Below are positions 25,686 to 37,866 of a DNA stretch of 64,000 bases, in pieces. Each line of letters begins with the position of its first letter. Position 1 is the first letter of the stretch. Position numbers and translations under genes: made by a program. The stretch spans positions 39,979,503 through 40,043,502 of the forward strand of contig NC_063049.1 in the NCBI RefSeq assembly GCF_018812025.1. Direction: 5' to 3'. This DNA comes from Megalobrama amblycephala. Taxonomy: Eukaryota > Chordata > Actinopteri > Cypriniformes > Xenocyprididae. A model generated the notes under the pieces. That model was not told where the DNA came from. It searched no databases and was given only the letters and a program-made list of their open reading frames with translations.

Positions 25686-27169
25686 AAGGCTAATGGTAAA
25701 AACCACCTCAGATACAACTATTCATTCTCCCTTTGTATATGGTTACAGTACAGCACCAAGAAGTAGTTTCTTTTTATTTTAAAATTATTTTAAATTTAAA
25801 CTTTAATGTGTATTGAACCTGAAACATGCCTTGTTTTGTGCAGGACCTGTTCTGGAGTTGAATCTGAATATTTCTGCAGTCCTTGAGCATCAGACGTCTC
25901 TAACGAATGTTTAACAGCAAATCCCTTTCTTGATACTTGAGTTTCTGCTGGCACTGCTCGGTTTTATGTAACAGATGATAATAAAGCGGTGAAGTGGAGA
26001 AATGGAGACCTGGTTTGCCAGAACCCCGGCCAACCAGACAAATACTGCCTTCACAGTTTCAAGCCTGAACACTTTTTACCATTACTGTTGACCCTATATG
26101 AGCCTAACTATTCAGCAGAAGAAAGTGGTCTGCACTGAGTGGTTCAACAGTGGCCATTTATTCATGATGATTATTCAAACAGCATTATTCATGATTATTC
26201 ACGCCTCCACGCATACTGTGTTTCTTGACAAAAAATGTCTTAGAAAATTTAAATCTCTCTTGTTTTATATGAATGAGTAGGCAGGATAATTTTTACATCA
26301 TTTTGAAGCAAAAACTCTAGTCTACAACCTCCAATATCCAGAATTTTTTTCTGTCCTTATTTCAGTGACTTAAGTTTTTTGTTTTTTCAATAACCACGCA
26401 TAAACGTTATTCCTTCAAAAACACAAACATGTACATACATGTTCCTCACATATTATGGTAGCCTAGTTTGTGCTGAATACAGTGTAATGACACTTTTGTC
26501 ATTAATATGTTTATGAACAACTGAAAAAAGCACAAAAATGTCAGGGCATGTCAAAACTTCTCCAGGGCCCCAAAAATCCTCAGACCCAAGAGGGTTAAAT
26601 CTGTCTGTGGAAGACTAAATACTTTTGCGCACACTGACAAAAATTAAGAAAAAATGAATGATATTTGCACTTCTGATCACGTCCCCTCTAGAAACGACCC
26701 TAATGATGACGGACCCTGGTGTTAATGCAAAAACGTCAAGCATAAACAGGCTTTAACTTCTAGATTTCCCATGATGGAGGCTGACATTCCATTCTGGCTG
26801 AATCTTCACCACAGCGGGACTCAAAACAGGTGAATATCCACCCCAACCATCCTGTCTTAATGGGAAACTTGTGTGGCTCTTTCACTCTGTTTTGCGCCTG
26901 AAGTCACACAGGCGATGATGTCATCTCCAGTGGCCAACAGGCCTTCTGTGGTAGAAGCTCTGCGTGTAGCGCCACACACTGTCCCTCACTGGCCTAATCA
27001 GGTTAATGATTATGTTTTATTAGAGGAACTGACCGACTGGTCACTGGGAGCAGCTGCCACCCTCACAAACATCTTGACCTTTTTCCATTAGCTCTCATCA
27101 GATGCTGGGACGGACAGATGTCCCTAGTGCAAGACACCCCACAGGCGGTCCACCCTCCCCTGGACTGAC
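25686..27169. other. intron 2 next to exon 2
   Basis: Non-repetitive sequence. No other exon or regulatory site could be supported. Confidence 0.4.
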
Positions 27170-27284
27170 CTCTGCAGATGAGACCCTCATTGTTTACAGT
27201 CTGCTTGCACACGCCGCAGTGCTTCCCCTTCTTGAACGTCTTCAGCCGGAAGGTGTGGGAGTGGACTGCTTCAAACTCTTCAGG
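27170..27284 (-). CDS. tns1: tensin-1-like exon 2: first half of a C1 zinc finger
   Basis: The minus strand shows a pyrimidine-rich acceptor (TTTCTTTCCCACTGCAG), then 115 bp, then donor GAG|GTCAGT. The exon reads PEEFEAVHSHTFRLKTFKKG, then KHCGVCKQTVNNEGLICR, plus one base of the next codon. It carries the C1-domain pattern H-x12-C-x2-C-x10-C: His at residue 37 of the joined protein and Cys at 50, 53 and 64. The 10-residue gap is shorter than in protein kinase C C1 domains but matches my recollection of tensins. The region has ordinary GC content and lies between unique flanks, unlike the AT-rich repeats around it. C1 domains bind zinc and, in some families, diacylglycerol; for tensins the ligand role is not established here. 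A longer minus-strand reading frame covers the exon but runs into both introns. Confidence 0.92.
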
Positions 27285-27862
27285 CTGCAGTGGGAAAGAA
27301 ACAAGGAATATTATAGACATATCATAACAAAAAATAATCTTATCTTAGTCAATTACATGTATATTTATTTTCTTCTTTGTGTGTGCATGTCCGAGAGAAG
27401 CAGCTTATCTACGGAAAAACAAAATGTCGAGAACGCTTTGTTCTTTTGAAAATTTAACCCAGACCATCTCGATGAAACAGAGAACCTTATTTGGGAATGG
27501 TGCAGCTGCGTTTAGGTATGACTGAGGCCCCCCGCGCTTCACCCTCAGTAGGAGCGAGGGGGGAGAGAAGGGCCATCCAAAAACAAGAGACATGGACAGG
27601 ATTTGGGCTGCTGCAGGTGTGTTATGTAAGCTGGAACTGCACATTTGGTTCTGACAGGCTCAGATGGGCTGTGCTCCCCTGAACGGACCCCCTGTTTTAG
27701 CCCTTCATGTTTTCATTATCCATAATGATGTCTGACGTTTCTTTTTCCTGCCTGCATTTAATGTTTAAGTGTTAAGCAAGAGATTTGAGCAGGTTAAATA
27801 AATTAATTTGTTGATAATGTGCAGTAAAAAAACAATGCTGTACAAGAAGTTACAAAAGATTA

Positions 27863-28440
27863 CATGACTGAAAAAAACTGAAAGATAGTAGTACAGTTCA
27901 GGGTTATTATAGTTAACTAAAACCATTTAGTTAATTGAAATGAAATTAACTAAACTAATAAAATTAAAATTGAACCCTTGTAAAGTGTTACCAATTAAAT
28001 TAAATTAAATTAAATTAAATTAAATTAAAACTTATTTTATTTCAGCTAGTTGCCAAGGCAATATTTCTCATTTTCATTAAGTTTAACTTGATGTACTAAA
28101 ATAACTAAAACTGAAAAATAAACAATAGACATACATGACTGAAAAATAGCAGTACAGTTCAGGGTTATTATAGTAAACTAAAACCATTTTGTTCACTGAA
28201 ATAAAATAAAATGAACTAATCTAAAACAAAACTAAACTAAACTAAAATAAAATAAAACAAAGCAAAGCAAAACAAAAACAAAACAAGCACTAAATAAAAT
28301 AAAAACAAAATATCAAAAAGCAAAACAAAATTAAATTAAATAAATAATAAAAACTAAAATAAAGTAAAGTAAAATAAAATAAAATAAATAATAAAATAAA
28401 AACTTATTTTATTTCAGATAATGGCCATGGCCATATAGAC
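27863..28440. repeat. tandemly duplicated A-rich segment
   Basis: The landmark 'CAGTTCAGGGTTATTATAGT' plus 'AACTAAAACCATTT' occurs in the first copy (from 27863) and again 271 bp later (from 28134). Each copy is followed by expanded (ATTAA)n or (AAAT)n runs and 'ACTTATTTTATTTCAG'. Confidence 0.75.
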
Positions 28441-29627
28441 ATATTACAGAAAACTAATACAAATGGGGGGGGGAGACAACTAAATTACTAAAACTTTAAT
28501 GAAAATTAAAATGAAAACAGAAAATATAAAAGAAAAAAACATTCAAAATATTAATAAAAACTACAGTATATATCAATGATACTGAAATAACACTGGTACT
28601 GTCAAAGGATCACATAAAATAAAATGCATAAATTGTTTTAGATGGAACATATAGGGTTGTATAACATGAATAATTTCAGAAAAAAACTGGATGTGATGCT
28701 TAACATAATTAAAAAATGAATTTAAATTAAAAAAAATATTTTAAATAAATAAATAAATGTTTGTTCTCCAATAAAGCTCACTGGTGTGCAACTGAATTTC
28801 CCAGCATTTTCAGCAGATTTAAGCACCATGTAGGTGGCACTCCCCTACGACTGCCAGTCTAGCTTGGCAGGGATTTGATATGCCACGTGTCTCATATATT
28901 GTGATGCTGACGGGGCAGCACAGAGAGGAGGTCGAAGTTCAGCTGGCACTGGTGCTGCCCAGTGTTTTCTGACATTTGGACAACAAACTCCCAACTGAGC
29001 AACAGTAACTAAGGGGGAGGAGCTTAGCAAACTTCAGCTGCTGTAAAAATACATGTAATGGATCAGAACTACTGTATATAGAAGAAATGACTGTATACGA
29101 CAGACCCCCTTAAAGTGCAGTAATATAAGACACCATCTGGATTTATAGACTGAAACTAGTTCAGGAAAATAACGCCACAGTAAACATGAGTCTGTACCTA
29201 TACTGCATCTCAATTGGCTCTATCATCTCAATTCTGTAACATTTTTACCAGTCTACATTATGTCTTTATGATCCACAATGCAAAGCAATGCTTGAGGGTT
29301 TATTTCATGTGGACAAAGATGCTTTATGTGCAGACCTCACCGGAATGAAACTCCACGGGACAGTGTGACATTGACGGCTATGTGCCAACAATGACACGGT
29401 CTCATTTCTATTCCTCCGTCAGGACGAGCCTCGGCACCAACTTAATGTGATTAGCCTAATCTAATTAGCCATAAACAATCAATGCGCTGGGCAGGAGCCC
29501 CAGTCTGAGATCCGTGTGTCTTTAACAGATGCTGCATACCATCACAATCTACACATACAGATATATACAGACTGCAGTCCGTCACCTGCTTACTGTATGT
29601 GTACAGCTCAGTTTGAAAACCAGGGAT
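28441..29627. other. intron 1, unique sequence
   Basis: Low-complexity A-rich DNA to about 28760, then non-repetitive DNA. No gene recognised. Confidence 0.4.
29400..29520. promoter_or_regulatory. candidate intronic regulatory element
   Basis: A repeat-free block with clustered core motifs: TGATTAG, TAATCTAATTA, ATAAACAATCAATG (homeodomain TAATTA, forkhead TAAACA, ATCAAT). This is a motif-density impression only. Confidence 0.25.
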
Positions 29628-29880
29628 TTAAAGGAACTAATATAAAAATTGTTCACCCAAAAAATTACATTTCTGTCATTATTTACTCACCCACATGTTG
29701 TTCTAAGCCTGTATGAAGTTTCTCTTGATTTTGTGGAAAACAAAAGGAGAATTTCTGAAAAAACTTTCAAGGTCCAAAAGGACCAAAAATCAGCAGAACA
29801 GCACCATAAATGTAGTCCATATGACATGTTTGCTATATGCCAAATCTTCTGCAGCCATACAATCTTGACATATTAATACT
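29628..29880. repeat. fragment of a TTAA-type MITE
   Basis: It starts TTAAAGGAACTAATATAAAA and continues 'GTTCACCCAAAAA' and 'TCATTATTTACTCACCCACA', the left-arm consensus seen elsewhere in the window. The right end was not found. Confidence 0.6.
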
Positions 29881-30229
29881 TCTGACTGTTACTGACGTTG
29901 GAAGTTGGAAGATCCGTGCAAATAGTTGTGTAGGAGAGGAACTATTTCTCCATCCACTCATCTGAACACTAGATTCACACAGAGCAGTGCAGTATTAAAT
30001 TATGTATCTTCTTTATGCCTCGAACAATAAATAATTAAATATCATTATTATTATTAAAAATAAAAATATATTATTGTAGCTTTTGTTGTAATAATAATAC
30101 TAAATCATGCTCTATGATTTTTAATTATTAAGTTTGATAGTCTGTTATGTTAATAATGCATTTTTCATGTAAAACAGCTCCCCAGAAATTTAACTTTCCA
30201 TTTAATAGAAGTATCAAAGTACCAAAGAC

Positions 30230-30690
30230 TATAGAATAACACAAGACGCATCACTCATATTGTTTTGAATGGGAGAAAGTGCAACGCGCAATATGGCGGA
30301 ATAAGTCCCGCTTTCAAAATAAGAGCCAACTGTCGATTGGTAAAGTCACCGCATCACTGCAACGGCCATTAGAAGCTCCGGTTCCTATAGAAACAGTCAG
30401 ACGCGTGCTTCCTATAGAGACGCGCACTTACGACTACACATGCATTAGCTTGATAAAAATATCATTTTTGGTCATGATTCGAGCGTTTAGAAACAAAATT
30501 TATGAGAGAGTTGTTGTCAGATTTCATTGGTGATTTCAAAAATGAAATTTAATTGAAAGCATGGCAAACAGCTTTGGAGAATGTGATCTTTCCCCATTCA
30601 AAGAGATAGGAGCTGCACTTGCATGCCCAAGAGGCGTTTCAAAGATGGCCGCCGAGTGAAATGACTTGCCTTAAAGGGATTTTGATCTGT
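30230..30690 (+). repeat. dispersed repeat, copy B (uninterrupted)
   Basis: Matches the reverse complement of 435-675 and continues beyond it with 'TTGAAAGCATGGCAAACAGC' and 'CAAAGATGGCCGCCGAGTG'. Its 84-codon frame is also found in copy A with frame damage. I do not regard it as a gene. Confidence 0.65.
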
Positions 30691-30693
30691 ACT

Positions 30694-31496
30694 CAGGGCT
30701 TGACATCAACACCCGCCAACCAGTGGATTTCAGCAGTGGCGTGTAATACAGTCACTCCTACTAGCCAATTTGGTGGGTTAAAATTTATATATAATATATA
30801 CATTTCAAGTCAATTCAATTCAAACTAAGTGCAATGTAGTGTTGTCAAAAATACTGATTTTGATACATATCGAATCGATACAGAAATATCTGGAAAATGG
30901 ATACACAATACCAGTTGCTCTTTCTCTCTCTCTCATCTCTACGACAGTAAGTTGACACACAAACCCGCCTCCCCTCACTCATTAGTTTCATTCGCTCCTG
31001 ATGAATATTGTTGGTGTTACAGGGCTTGAATTTCGGTGTAGAATTGTGCATATTGCAATAATTTTACTCATTCCCACAGATTTTGTGCTCACACTCAAAG
31101 TATGTACACAAATATAGTTCTAAATATACAAAATATAGTTCTTTTTCACAGCTTATAATGCTTAAACAGTCAAATACACACAAAATAATGTCAAAATGCC
31201 GGTCTTGGCGAGTATTCCCGTAAACACAGTCAGTTATGTTTTAAGTGAACGTAAACCGTTGAGAAAGAAAACGCATGTGTAACAGTATAATGGATCCGCG
31301 CGTCAGGTCTTAAAGTGACAGCAGCCTAATATGCCTGCTGCCAAATTATGAGATAATATTAAAATATCTATATGGCAGTTTTTCCCCATGGTATCAATGT
31401 CAAAATTCATGGCCAGTGAAAATGCTGAGTGGCTCGTAACTTTGAAAATCAGTAACCAAAGTGGCTGGTGAGCAAAAAAGTTCATGTCAAGCCTTG
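30694..31496. mobile_element. hAT-like element with 8-bp target-site duplication and probable nested insertion
   Basis: The left end CAGGGCTTGACATCAAC and the right end (reverse complement) CAAGGCTTGACATGAAC form TIRs. Flanking octamers are TCTGTACT (30686-30693) and GCTGTACT (31497-31504), 7 of 8 matching. A second hAT-type terminus, TAGTGTTGTCAAAAATAC, starts at about 30838, suggesting an element nested within (to about 31405). The segment 31190-31345 matches the core of the element at 6484-7519. Confidence 0.8.
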
Positions 31497-31504
31497 GCTG
31501 TACT

Positions 31505-32459
31505 GGTATCAATATTAACAGTATTAACCTTTATAATGATTGGTCTGAGCAGACTGAACAGAAAAAAAGAGAGAATGCAAAAGACCAGACAGGAAAATGT
31601 CTCAATCTGAGCTCGTGTGAGAGGAGAACGAGACAGTGAGACGGGGCCCCGTGAGCTTTTATTCACAGGACTACAGGAGGCTAAACTGAATAAGACTGAG
31701 AAACACTGACAGAAAGATTCTTGGCACACAACATAAATAACACACTCCCCTACTGACGCTCCCTTGTTTACTCCGAAAATACATACGTATACATACGGCC
31801 CAAACAATGCGGCCAGGCTCTGCTGTTGCGCAATTGTTTCAGGACAATGCGGGTCTTCAGGGATATGGGTTATTGTTATGGAACGTTGTGGCTGGGGATG
31901 CAGGAATCATGGGGAGGGCTGGCTAACCTTCCACAGTCTTTTGAAGCAGATGGGGTTACGAATTACCCAATCCCATCACCCCAAACACTGCCAGCCTTTC
32001 AAATGGCTCATCTCACTCTCTCAGACTGGCACAAAGGCCGAGCCCCCGAAGCAGGGCACACATCATCTCCCATGGCCTGCGTAACTGTATACACAGCCCC
32101 CTCGCCGAGACACTAAGCCCCTGGGAAAGGCACTCAGGCCCATTCAGACGACCAATCCACACACCACACAATACAGCCTCTCACCCCAATGAGAGGAAGA
32201 GGTGGGGCGGGTAAGAGTAGACAGCGCAGGACATGGACCCCAGACAGCAGCGTAAACACACCGATCCATGCAGAGCCCTCATTACTTCATTGATTAGGAG
32301 GAAGGGGGGAAGCCACAGGTGATCAGGTGTCAAGAGCTCCATCTACAGGGCTATATCACTAAAGAAATTTATCTCAGTATTTTTCATCTTTATATGTATA
32401 TATTTTTGGTTGTTTGCTTGTTTGTTTGTTTGATTGTTTGTTTCAAGTATAAAGGTAAG
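31505..32459. other. intron 1, unique sequence
   Basis: Non-repetitive, moderately GC-rich from 31800 to 32330. Plus-strand frames at 31764-32116 overlap in two phases without a recognised family. No gene is claimed. Confidence 0.4.
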
Positions 32460-32552
32460 AGGAAATATTAAGCAGCACAACTGTTTTCAACGTTCATAAT
32501 AATGTTTTTCAGAAATCATTCTAATATGCTAATTTGCTGCTCAAGAAACACA

Positions 32553-32588
<36 letters not shown>

Positions 32589-32776
32589 CATCAATGTTGA
32601 AAACAGCTGTCTTTTTTCAGGATTCTTTGATTAATAGAAAGTTCAAAACATCTTTTATCTGAAATAGAAAGCATTTGTAACATTATACACTACCATAACA
32701 TTTAAAATGTTACAAAAGATTCTATTTCAAATAAATGCTGTTCTTTTGAACTTTCTATTCATCAAATAATAATTCC
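32460..32776. repeat. rearranged fish dispersed repeat with (ATT)n
   Basis: Pieces match 42390-42725 in both orientations. The part at about 32619-32693 ('GGATTCTTTGATTAATAGAA...') pairs with about 32706-32776 ('...AACTTTCTATTCATCAAATA') as an inverted repeat. An (ATT)n run lies at 32552-32590. Confidence 0.7.
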
Positions 32777-32779
32777 TGT

Positions 32780-32862
32780 AGATTGGTTGACTGGAATGTT
32801 GTTCCAGGATCAACAAAATATGTTGACCCAGGAATGCATCTAACATGGCAAAATCAGGAAGT
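32780..32862. repeat. solo arm of the hairpin MITE found at 36711-37013
   Basis: 'GGAATGTTGTTCCAGGATCA' followed by 'TGTTGACCCAGGAATGCATC' and 'GGCAAAATCA', with the adjacent 'GATTGGTTGACTGG', matches the reverse complement of the left half of that MITE. Confidence 0.65.
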
Positions 32863-33562
32863 GCCTAGCTGACACTGTCACTTCTGGTGACTTCTGGTTG
32901 ACTACATGCAAAAAGCTTTTCCCACAACCGTACCACTAAAAGCACCAGCACCTGGTCTCAGATGCGGTTACTACAGGACAACAATGATTCCAGATGGGGC
33001 TGTGTGTGAGAGAGACGCTGCTGTAAAGCCACCTGTGATTCTCTTTAATGGCTTTCTTTGAACTTGACGTAAGGGAAGACATTTCCTAGAGGAGCTGGAG
33101 GAGCAAGATAACACTCTATTCTCACAGTGCTGCAGTGGGGCCGGACACAGACAGGAAGCGCTGTTTCATGGAATAAATGAAGTAACACGGGTTTGGAACA
33201 ACATGAAGCTGATTTTTAGTGAACTATTCCTTTAACTGAGCCATATGTATCAATGTGCCTACTCATTTAGCTACTGAAAGCTTCATCCACCAGGCCCAGA
33301 AGCTTCTTTCTTTCTGTTTCTCACTCCCTCTGACACCCATTCACTTTCTCTCCATCCTTTCAGCTCAACAAGACACAGACTGGGCACGCGGCCATCAGCA
33401 CTGAGGCTGAAAATGAGGTGTGTTACCATCAGAAACTCATTTTGCTCAGGAGAGAGGAAAGCATGTGTCAAAAAAATATAGACACATGGTCAAAACAAGT
33501 GACATCTGGAGACAAATTATGCTAGCTAGACGTTGACTATGTAGGAATTCACAGCTATTTTA

Positions 33563-33800
33563 TAGGGGTGTGACGAGACAGTTAGCTCACGAGACGGGAC
33601 ACGAGATTGGGATCACGAGAACAAGACGAGATTGTGCACATTTTTCTTCAAGCATGATAAAGAGCTAAGAGATGGTTACAACTACACATATTTATATATA
33701 AATAGATACACTGATACAGTGATGGCTTATACATACTAATACATGCGTACTTATACATACTGCACAAAAAGTAAGTAAGAAAGAGAAGCAGACTGCAGAT
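33563..33800. mobile_element. truncated hAT-like element (TAGGGGTGTGACGAGA end)
   Basis: The terminus TAGGGGTGTGACGAGACAGT and the following 'CACGAGATTGGGATCACGAG' match the left end of 46734-47802. 'AGAGATGGTTACAACTACAC' matches internal sequence there. No right end was found. Confidence 0.65.
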
Positions 33801-34375
33801 TTGGAAGAGTAGTATAGTAACATCATTTCAAACAGTCCTTTGGTATGATCAATTCAACATGTTATATAATGCAATGTCATTCGTGTAGTTTTAAGAACGG
33901 GACTGAAATTTGAGTAAATCAAGGCTGCTACTCAACAGATGTAGGGTCATTTGGTTTTATGTCCTAGTACAGTTTGAAAGCATTGGTCTCTCCATGTGAA
34001 ACTCCACCAAACATCATGGGAAAGTGTATGTAGGCGTCCTGTGAGGCGTGGTAAATACAGCCATTCACCTACAATCCTCTTAGCGTTTAATCTGTAAATT
34101 AACAATGTGAATGAAGTCATTCCAGGGTATTCAGATCTGCCCTTAAGTGATGTTAAATTACAGCAGTGGTTACTTAAACACATCCTCTTAAAAGCAGCAT
34201 GCTACAGCAGATCGGAGCGCGGAGCCCCAGCAGGCCTGTCTGTAAGGCGCACACACATTCCTAATGTATATGGTCACCTTGCAAAGCCCTTTCTTTCTGC
34301 AGAAGGAAAAACAGTGTCCGAAATCACTCCCTGTTCCCAATATTGTGCAGTCTACTGGATGTTAGCCATTGTATA

Positions 34376-34596
34376 CACCGTAAAAAATAAATCTGTAAAA
34401 TAACGGAAAAAGTACTGGCAGCTCATTACCTGGACATTATCCAGTAATTTTACAGACCTTTCCGTTAACCCTAAAACACAACTCAATGAAGCGCAAATAC
34501 AGGTAAAACACCTGTAAAAAATAAATAAGGAAAATTCCGTTATTAATAATTAATACAGTACATTGTGCCCTATTTTTACGGATTTTTTTAAGAGTG
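34376..34596. mobile_element. short MITE with CAC...GTG ends
   Basis: The left end CACCGTAAAAAATAAATC and right end ...TTTTTTTAAGAGTG, with internal 'TCTGTAAAATAACGG' and 'CCTATTTTTACGG', resemble CACTA-like fish MITEs (CACTGTAAAAAA termini). TA lies at both edges. The superfamily is an inference. Confidence 0.5.
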
Positions 34597-34921
34597 TAGT
34601 GTTTTCTGAATTCTTAGTGAACAACTTAATCTATATGGGTCAATGAAATACAAACGTGTGATGAAAAAAAAGGGAGGAAAAATCTAGTTTCAGGTTCATA
34701 TAAATGTTTTTTGTATTCGTGTTGATTTCATATAGTCTAGATAAATTTCCATGTCAATTTTCAGAAAAGTTTTGACTTAATGACTTGTGGTGGAACCAAG
34801 TAAACATATTAATCTCCATGTTTTCCCATATTTTCCATAAGTATCATGAATTATTCATTCATAAATTCCATTACGTTTTGGGGGAGTTATATATATATGC
34901 AAAAGCCTCTAAGTGCCATCT

Positions 34922-34988
34922 GAAATTTTCTTCTAAAATGAGCAATGAGCATTTTATATGTAAGTAAATATTTTTGTTCAAATCTTTA

Positions 34989-35074
<86 letters not shown>

Positions 35075-35171
35075 CCTCAAAATGCATAAAATTTTGAAAT
35101 TGAAATTTGATGAAATTTTCTTCTAAAATGAGCATTTTATATATGTAAGTAAATCTGTTTGTTCAAATCTT

Positions 35172-35232
<61 letters not shown>
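34922..35232. repeat. tandem duplication carrying (TA)n-poly-T tracts
   Basis: 'GAAATTTTCTTCTAAAATGA' occurs at 34922 and 35112 (offset 190 bp). Each copy continues 'GTAAGTAAAT' and 'TGTTCAAATCTTTAAA', then a (TA)n run (34995-35046; 35175-35216) and poly-T. Confidence 0.85.
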
Positions 35233-35233
<1 letters not shown>

Positions 35234-36710
35234 TAAATGCATAGAATTTTATTTCAGAAAATAATTCTGAATTCTGAAAATGTATTCAATTGATTGTAAG
35301 AATTGCCTTTTTAATGCACTGCACTGTTGAATAAATTAATAAATAAAAAATATAATTTTTCATTGACCCATATGAAACTATTTTATATACATAATTCGGT
35401 CAGATTTTTTTGGTTGTGACCTAAACAAATTCTGCCTTACCAAATTTGTAAGTAAATGCTTAAATGTTTATACAGTATTCACAATGTCTGAATTTGGTCA
35501 CTCCTTTCCTTTCACACCTACCTGATATATCACTCTGTGGTATCCACTATATAGGGAACAGTGAATGAGTGAACAAGTATGTCATTTCAGACACAGTCAG
35601 TGTTTTATTTGCTCAGTAAAGCTCTCCAAAGCAAAACCTCCAAGTGGCCTTATTTCATTTTCCCTCTCCAATCATTTAGCCCATTAAACATTACTCATTC
35701 CCATATATCTGCCTCAACGTACTATGCTCAACACAGCGGCTTAGCATAAATCTCCCAAAACCCACACATACACTCACAGTCACCCTTAAAAATCACCTTA
35801 TACAAATACACTCACCCTAAAGTCTCCTCATAAATCCTTTAAACACAAACACTTAAAATCCACCCTCTTGTGTTTACCTGATACATCAATCACTCCCTCG
35901 AACCATACAAACGCAAAAACACAAAACATCTTCACCTGTGAATGAACCCAAGGAGTTGGAAAAATGTACAAACATGTGAGAAATCCATGCAAAACATGCC
36001 AACACAAATGCTGGAGTTTGACCACATATCAGAAGAGCCCATCCCAATGTCTCCCATTATATTGCAGTGCCAGGATTAGATGTTTGGGTCTGACATTTTG
36101 GGCAATGCACTGGCCTAAAGAGTCTACACCCATGGTTCTATGATATTCTAATGCCAAAACATGGCTGGGGTGTTTTGGGTTGTTGCTATGTTCCGTTGTT
36201 TGTCCATTTTTTTTTTTTTTTTTTTTATTTGCGGGTCAAAAACTATAAGGCCAGTTGCTTAGAAATCAATATCATTCATTCCCGTAGCACAAACAGTGCA
36301 GCACAAGGTAAGCTTGCATGGCAAACATGGCAAAACAGACTCATTTGTACAGTACAATTCCAGTAGGTCTCCTGAACTCTGATATTCTGGCTTGGACACT
36401 ATGTTGGCCAAACTCAATTTCACTTCATTAGGTCATTTAGAAAATAATGAAAGATGTCAACAATAGTACTGTATACAGTGACAGTGAGATGATTCTTGAC
36501 ATGTCCTGTCAAGAACCATACACAAAGCCTTTGATTTCTGGAACATGTAACCAAAACAGTGATTTTAAGATCTGGATCTTCTCCAGTGATTGTATTCCTT
36601 GTTCGCACCACATCTTGGAACAGGGAGTTTTTGTAGAGAGTTGAAAGTATTTGGAATTGGGTGTAGAGATTTGTCTTCTCCATTAGTGTTTGAAGGTGAA
36701 CGTGATTTCA
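35233..36710. other. intron 1, unique sequence
   Basis: A poly-T run lies at about 36208-36226. No gene or element recognised. Confidence 0.4.
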
Positions 36711-37013
36711 CCAAGTACAACATGTTCCTGGATCAACATCTTTGTTGATCCTGGAACAACATTCCAATCAACCAATCAGATTTGAGGGACAAGTTTAAAG
36801 TTTATGTCAAGTTTAGGCTTACAACAAGGGTTAGGTGCTTCTACACCACTCTTATTCACGTATCATTTCCCTCTGATTTCAGAGGCGAGTTATGGGTAGG
36901 GTTAGGTTTAGGGGTAGGGATAGAATTAGCACTACATTTTCAGACAGGAATGTTGTTCCAGGATCAAAGAAAAAATGTTGATCCAGGAACATGTCTTACT
37001 TAGCAAAATCACG
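36711..37013. mobile_element. MITE whose inverted termini are themselves hairpins
   Basis: Left CGTGATTTCACCAAGTACAA and right (reverse complement) CGTGATTTTGCTAAGTAAGA. Each terminus continues into GTTCCTGGATCAACAT, then its own complement (TTGATCCTGGAACAAC on the left), so each end can fold alone and both ends can pair. Confidence 0.75.
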
Positions 37014-37798
37014 ATGACCGGTGTTTGACGCCTTCAAACTACCTGCCATCCCTGTTGTCCAAGATCTATAATACCTGGAGAAAATCAGTCCATTGGCATT
37101 TCCATTCATCTCAACAGCATGGTGCAAGACCGCCTGGAAGAACACAATGGTGCAAGACAACCTGGAAGTTCACAACCTGCTTGCTGCCTTCCCCTCACCC
37201 TGAAACATCCCACTTTCTGTACCTGATGTTGGTTTGAGAGGGTCTGGCCTCTTTGGGACACCCACCCCCACCCATCCCACCACAATGTTTTCTTTCACAA
37301 CGCTGCAATTCTTCTGCTCACAAAAACATTTCTCAGCAAGGGGGGTCTGACCTTTGACCTCGTCCCCCTCCCTTTCCTTCCACTCTTTTTGACCCCACAT
37401 CCACACAAACACATCGAGAACGTCTCCCTCTCCTTGCCCTTTAAAGGGTTCGAAACCGAATTCTGAGCGCCGTAGGGGGTTTTTGCTCACCACAGGAGGA
37501 GCCCCCAGAGCATCTGAGGACAAGAGAAGCATTAAAAGAACACCACGGACTGATGCTGCATTGATTTGAGGAAGGCAAATGACTCGTCGAATTGAAAGTG
37601 TAAGAGAGAACCCAAGGGTCCGATCAAGTTCTGCTATAACATCCGCAGGAAACAGGTTATATTTATCAAACAAAGCATTTTTGAGTGAAGTCTCTTAAGT
37701 GAAAAAAGCTAAAACATAAAACAGCTGAGGTAAACTTCCTCCATAAAAATCAGGAAAGACTGTCAAACAAAATCATTCAAATGAAAGGTGCTGTAAAC
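37014..37798. other. intron 1, unique GC-richer sequence
   Basis: Holds a 167-codon minus-strand frame (37673-37170) without recognised homology. Within it, minus-strand 37513-37491 is flanked by CTTGTCCTCAG and GTGAGC, a possible 23-bp micro-exon. It would break the frame between exons 1 and 2, so I do not call it a gene. Confidence 0.35.
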
Positions 37799-37866
37799 AG
37801 GGATGCACGATACTAAAGTTCTGGCCTATAAATACCTTCATGTTATGGCCGATAACCAATGAATAC

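Noticed and set aside
27102..27449. 115-codon plus-strand ORF and the full 85-codon minus-strand ORF
   Set aside because: The plus frame is a shadow of exon 2. The minus frame extends beyond both splice sites, and only 27170-27284 is coding.
37170..37673. 167-codon minus-strand ORF
   Set aside because: No family recognised, no low-complexity-free domain, and a likely chance frame in GC-richer intron DNA.
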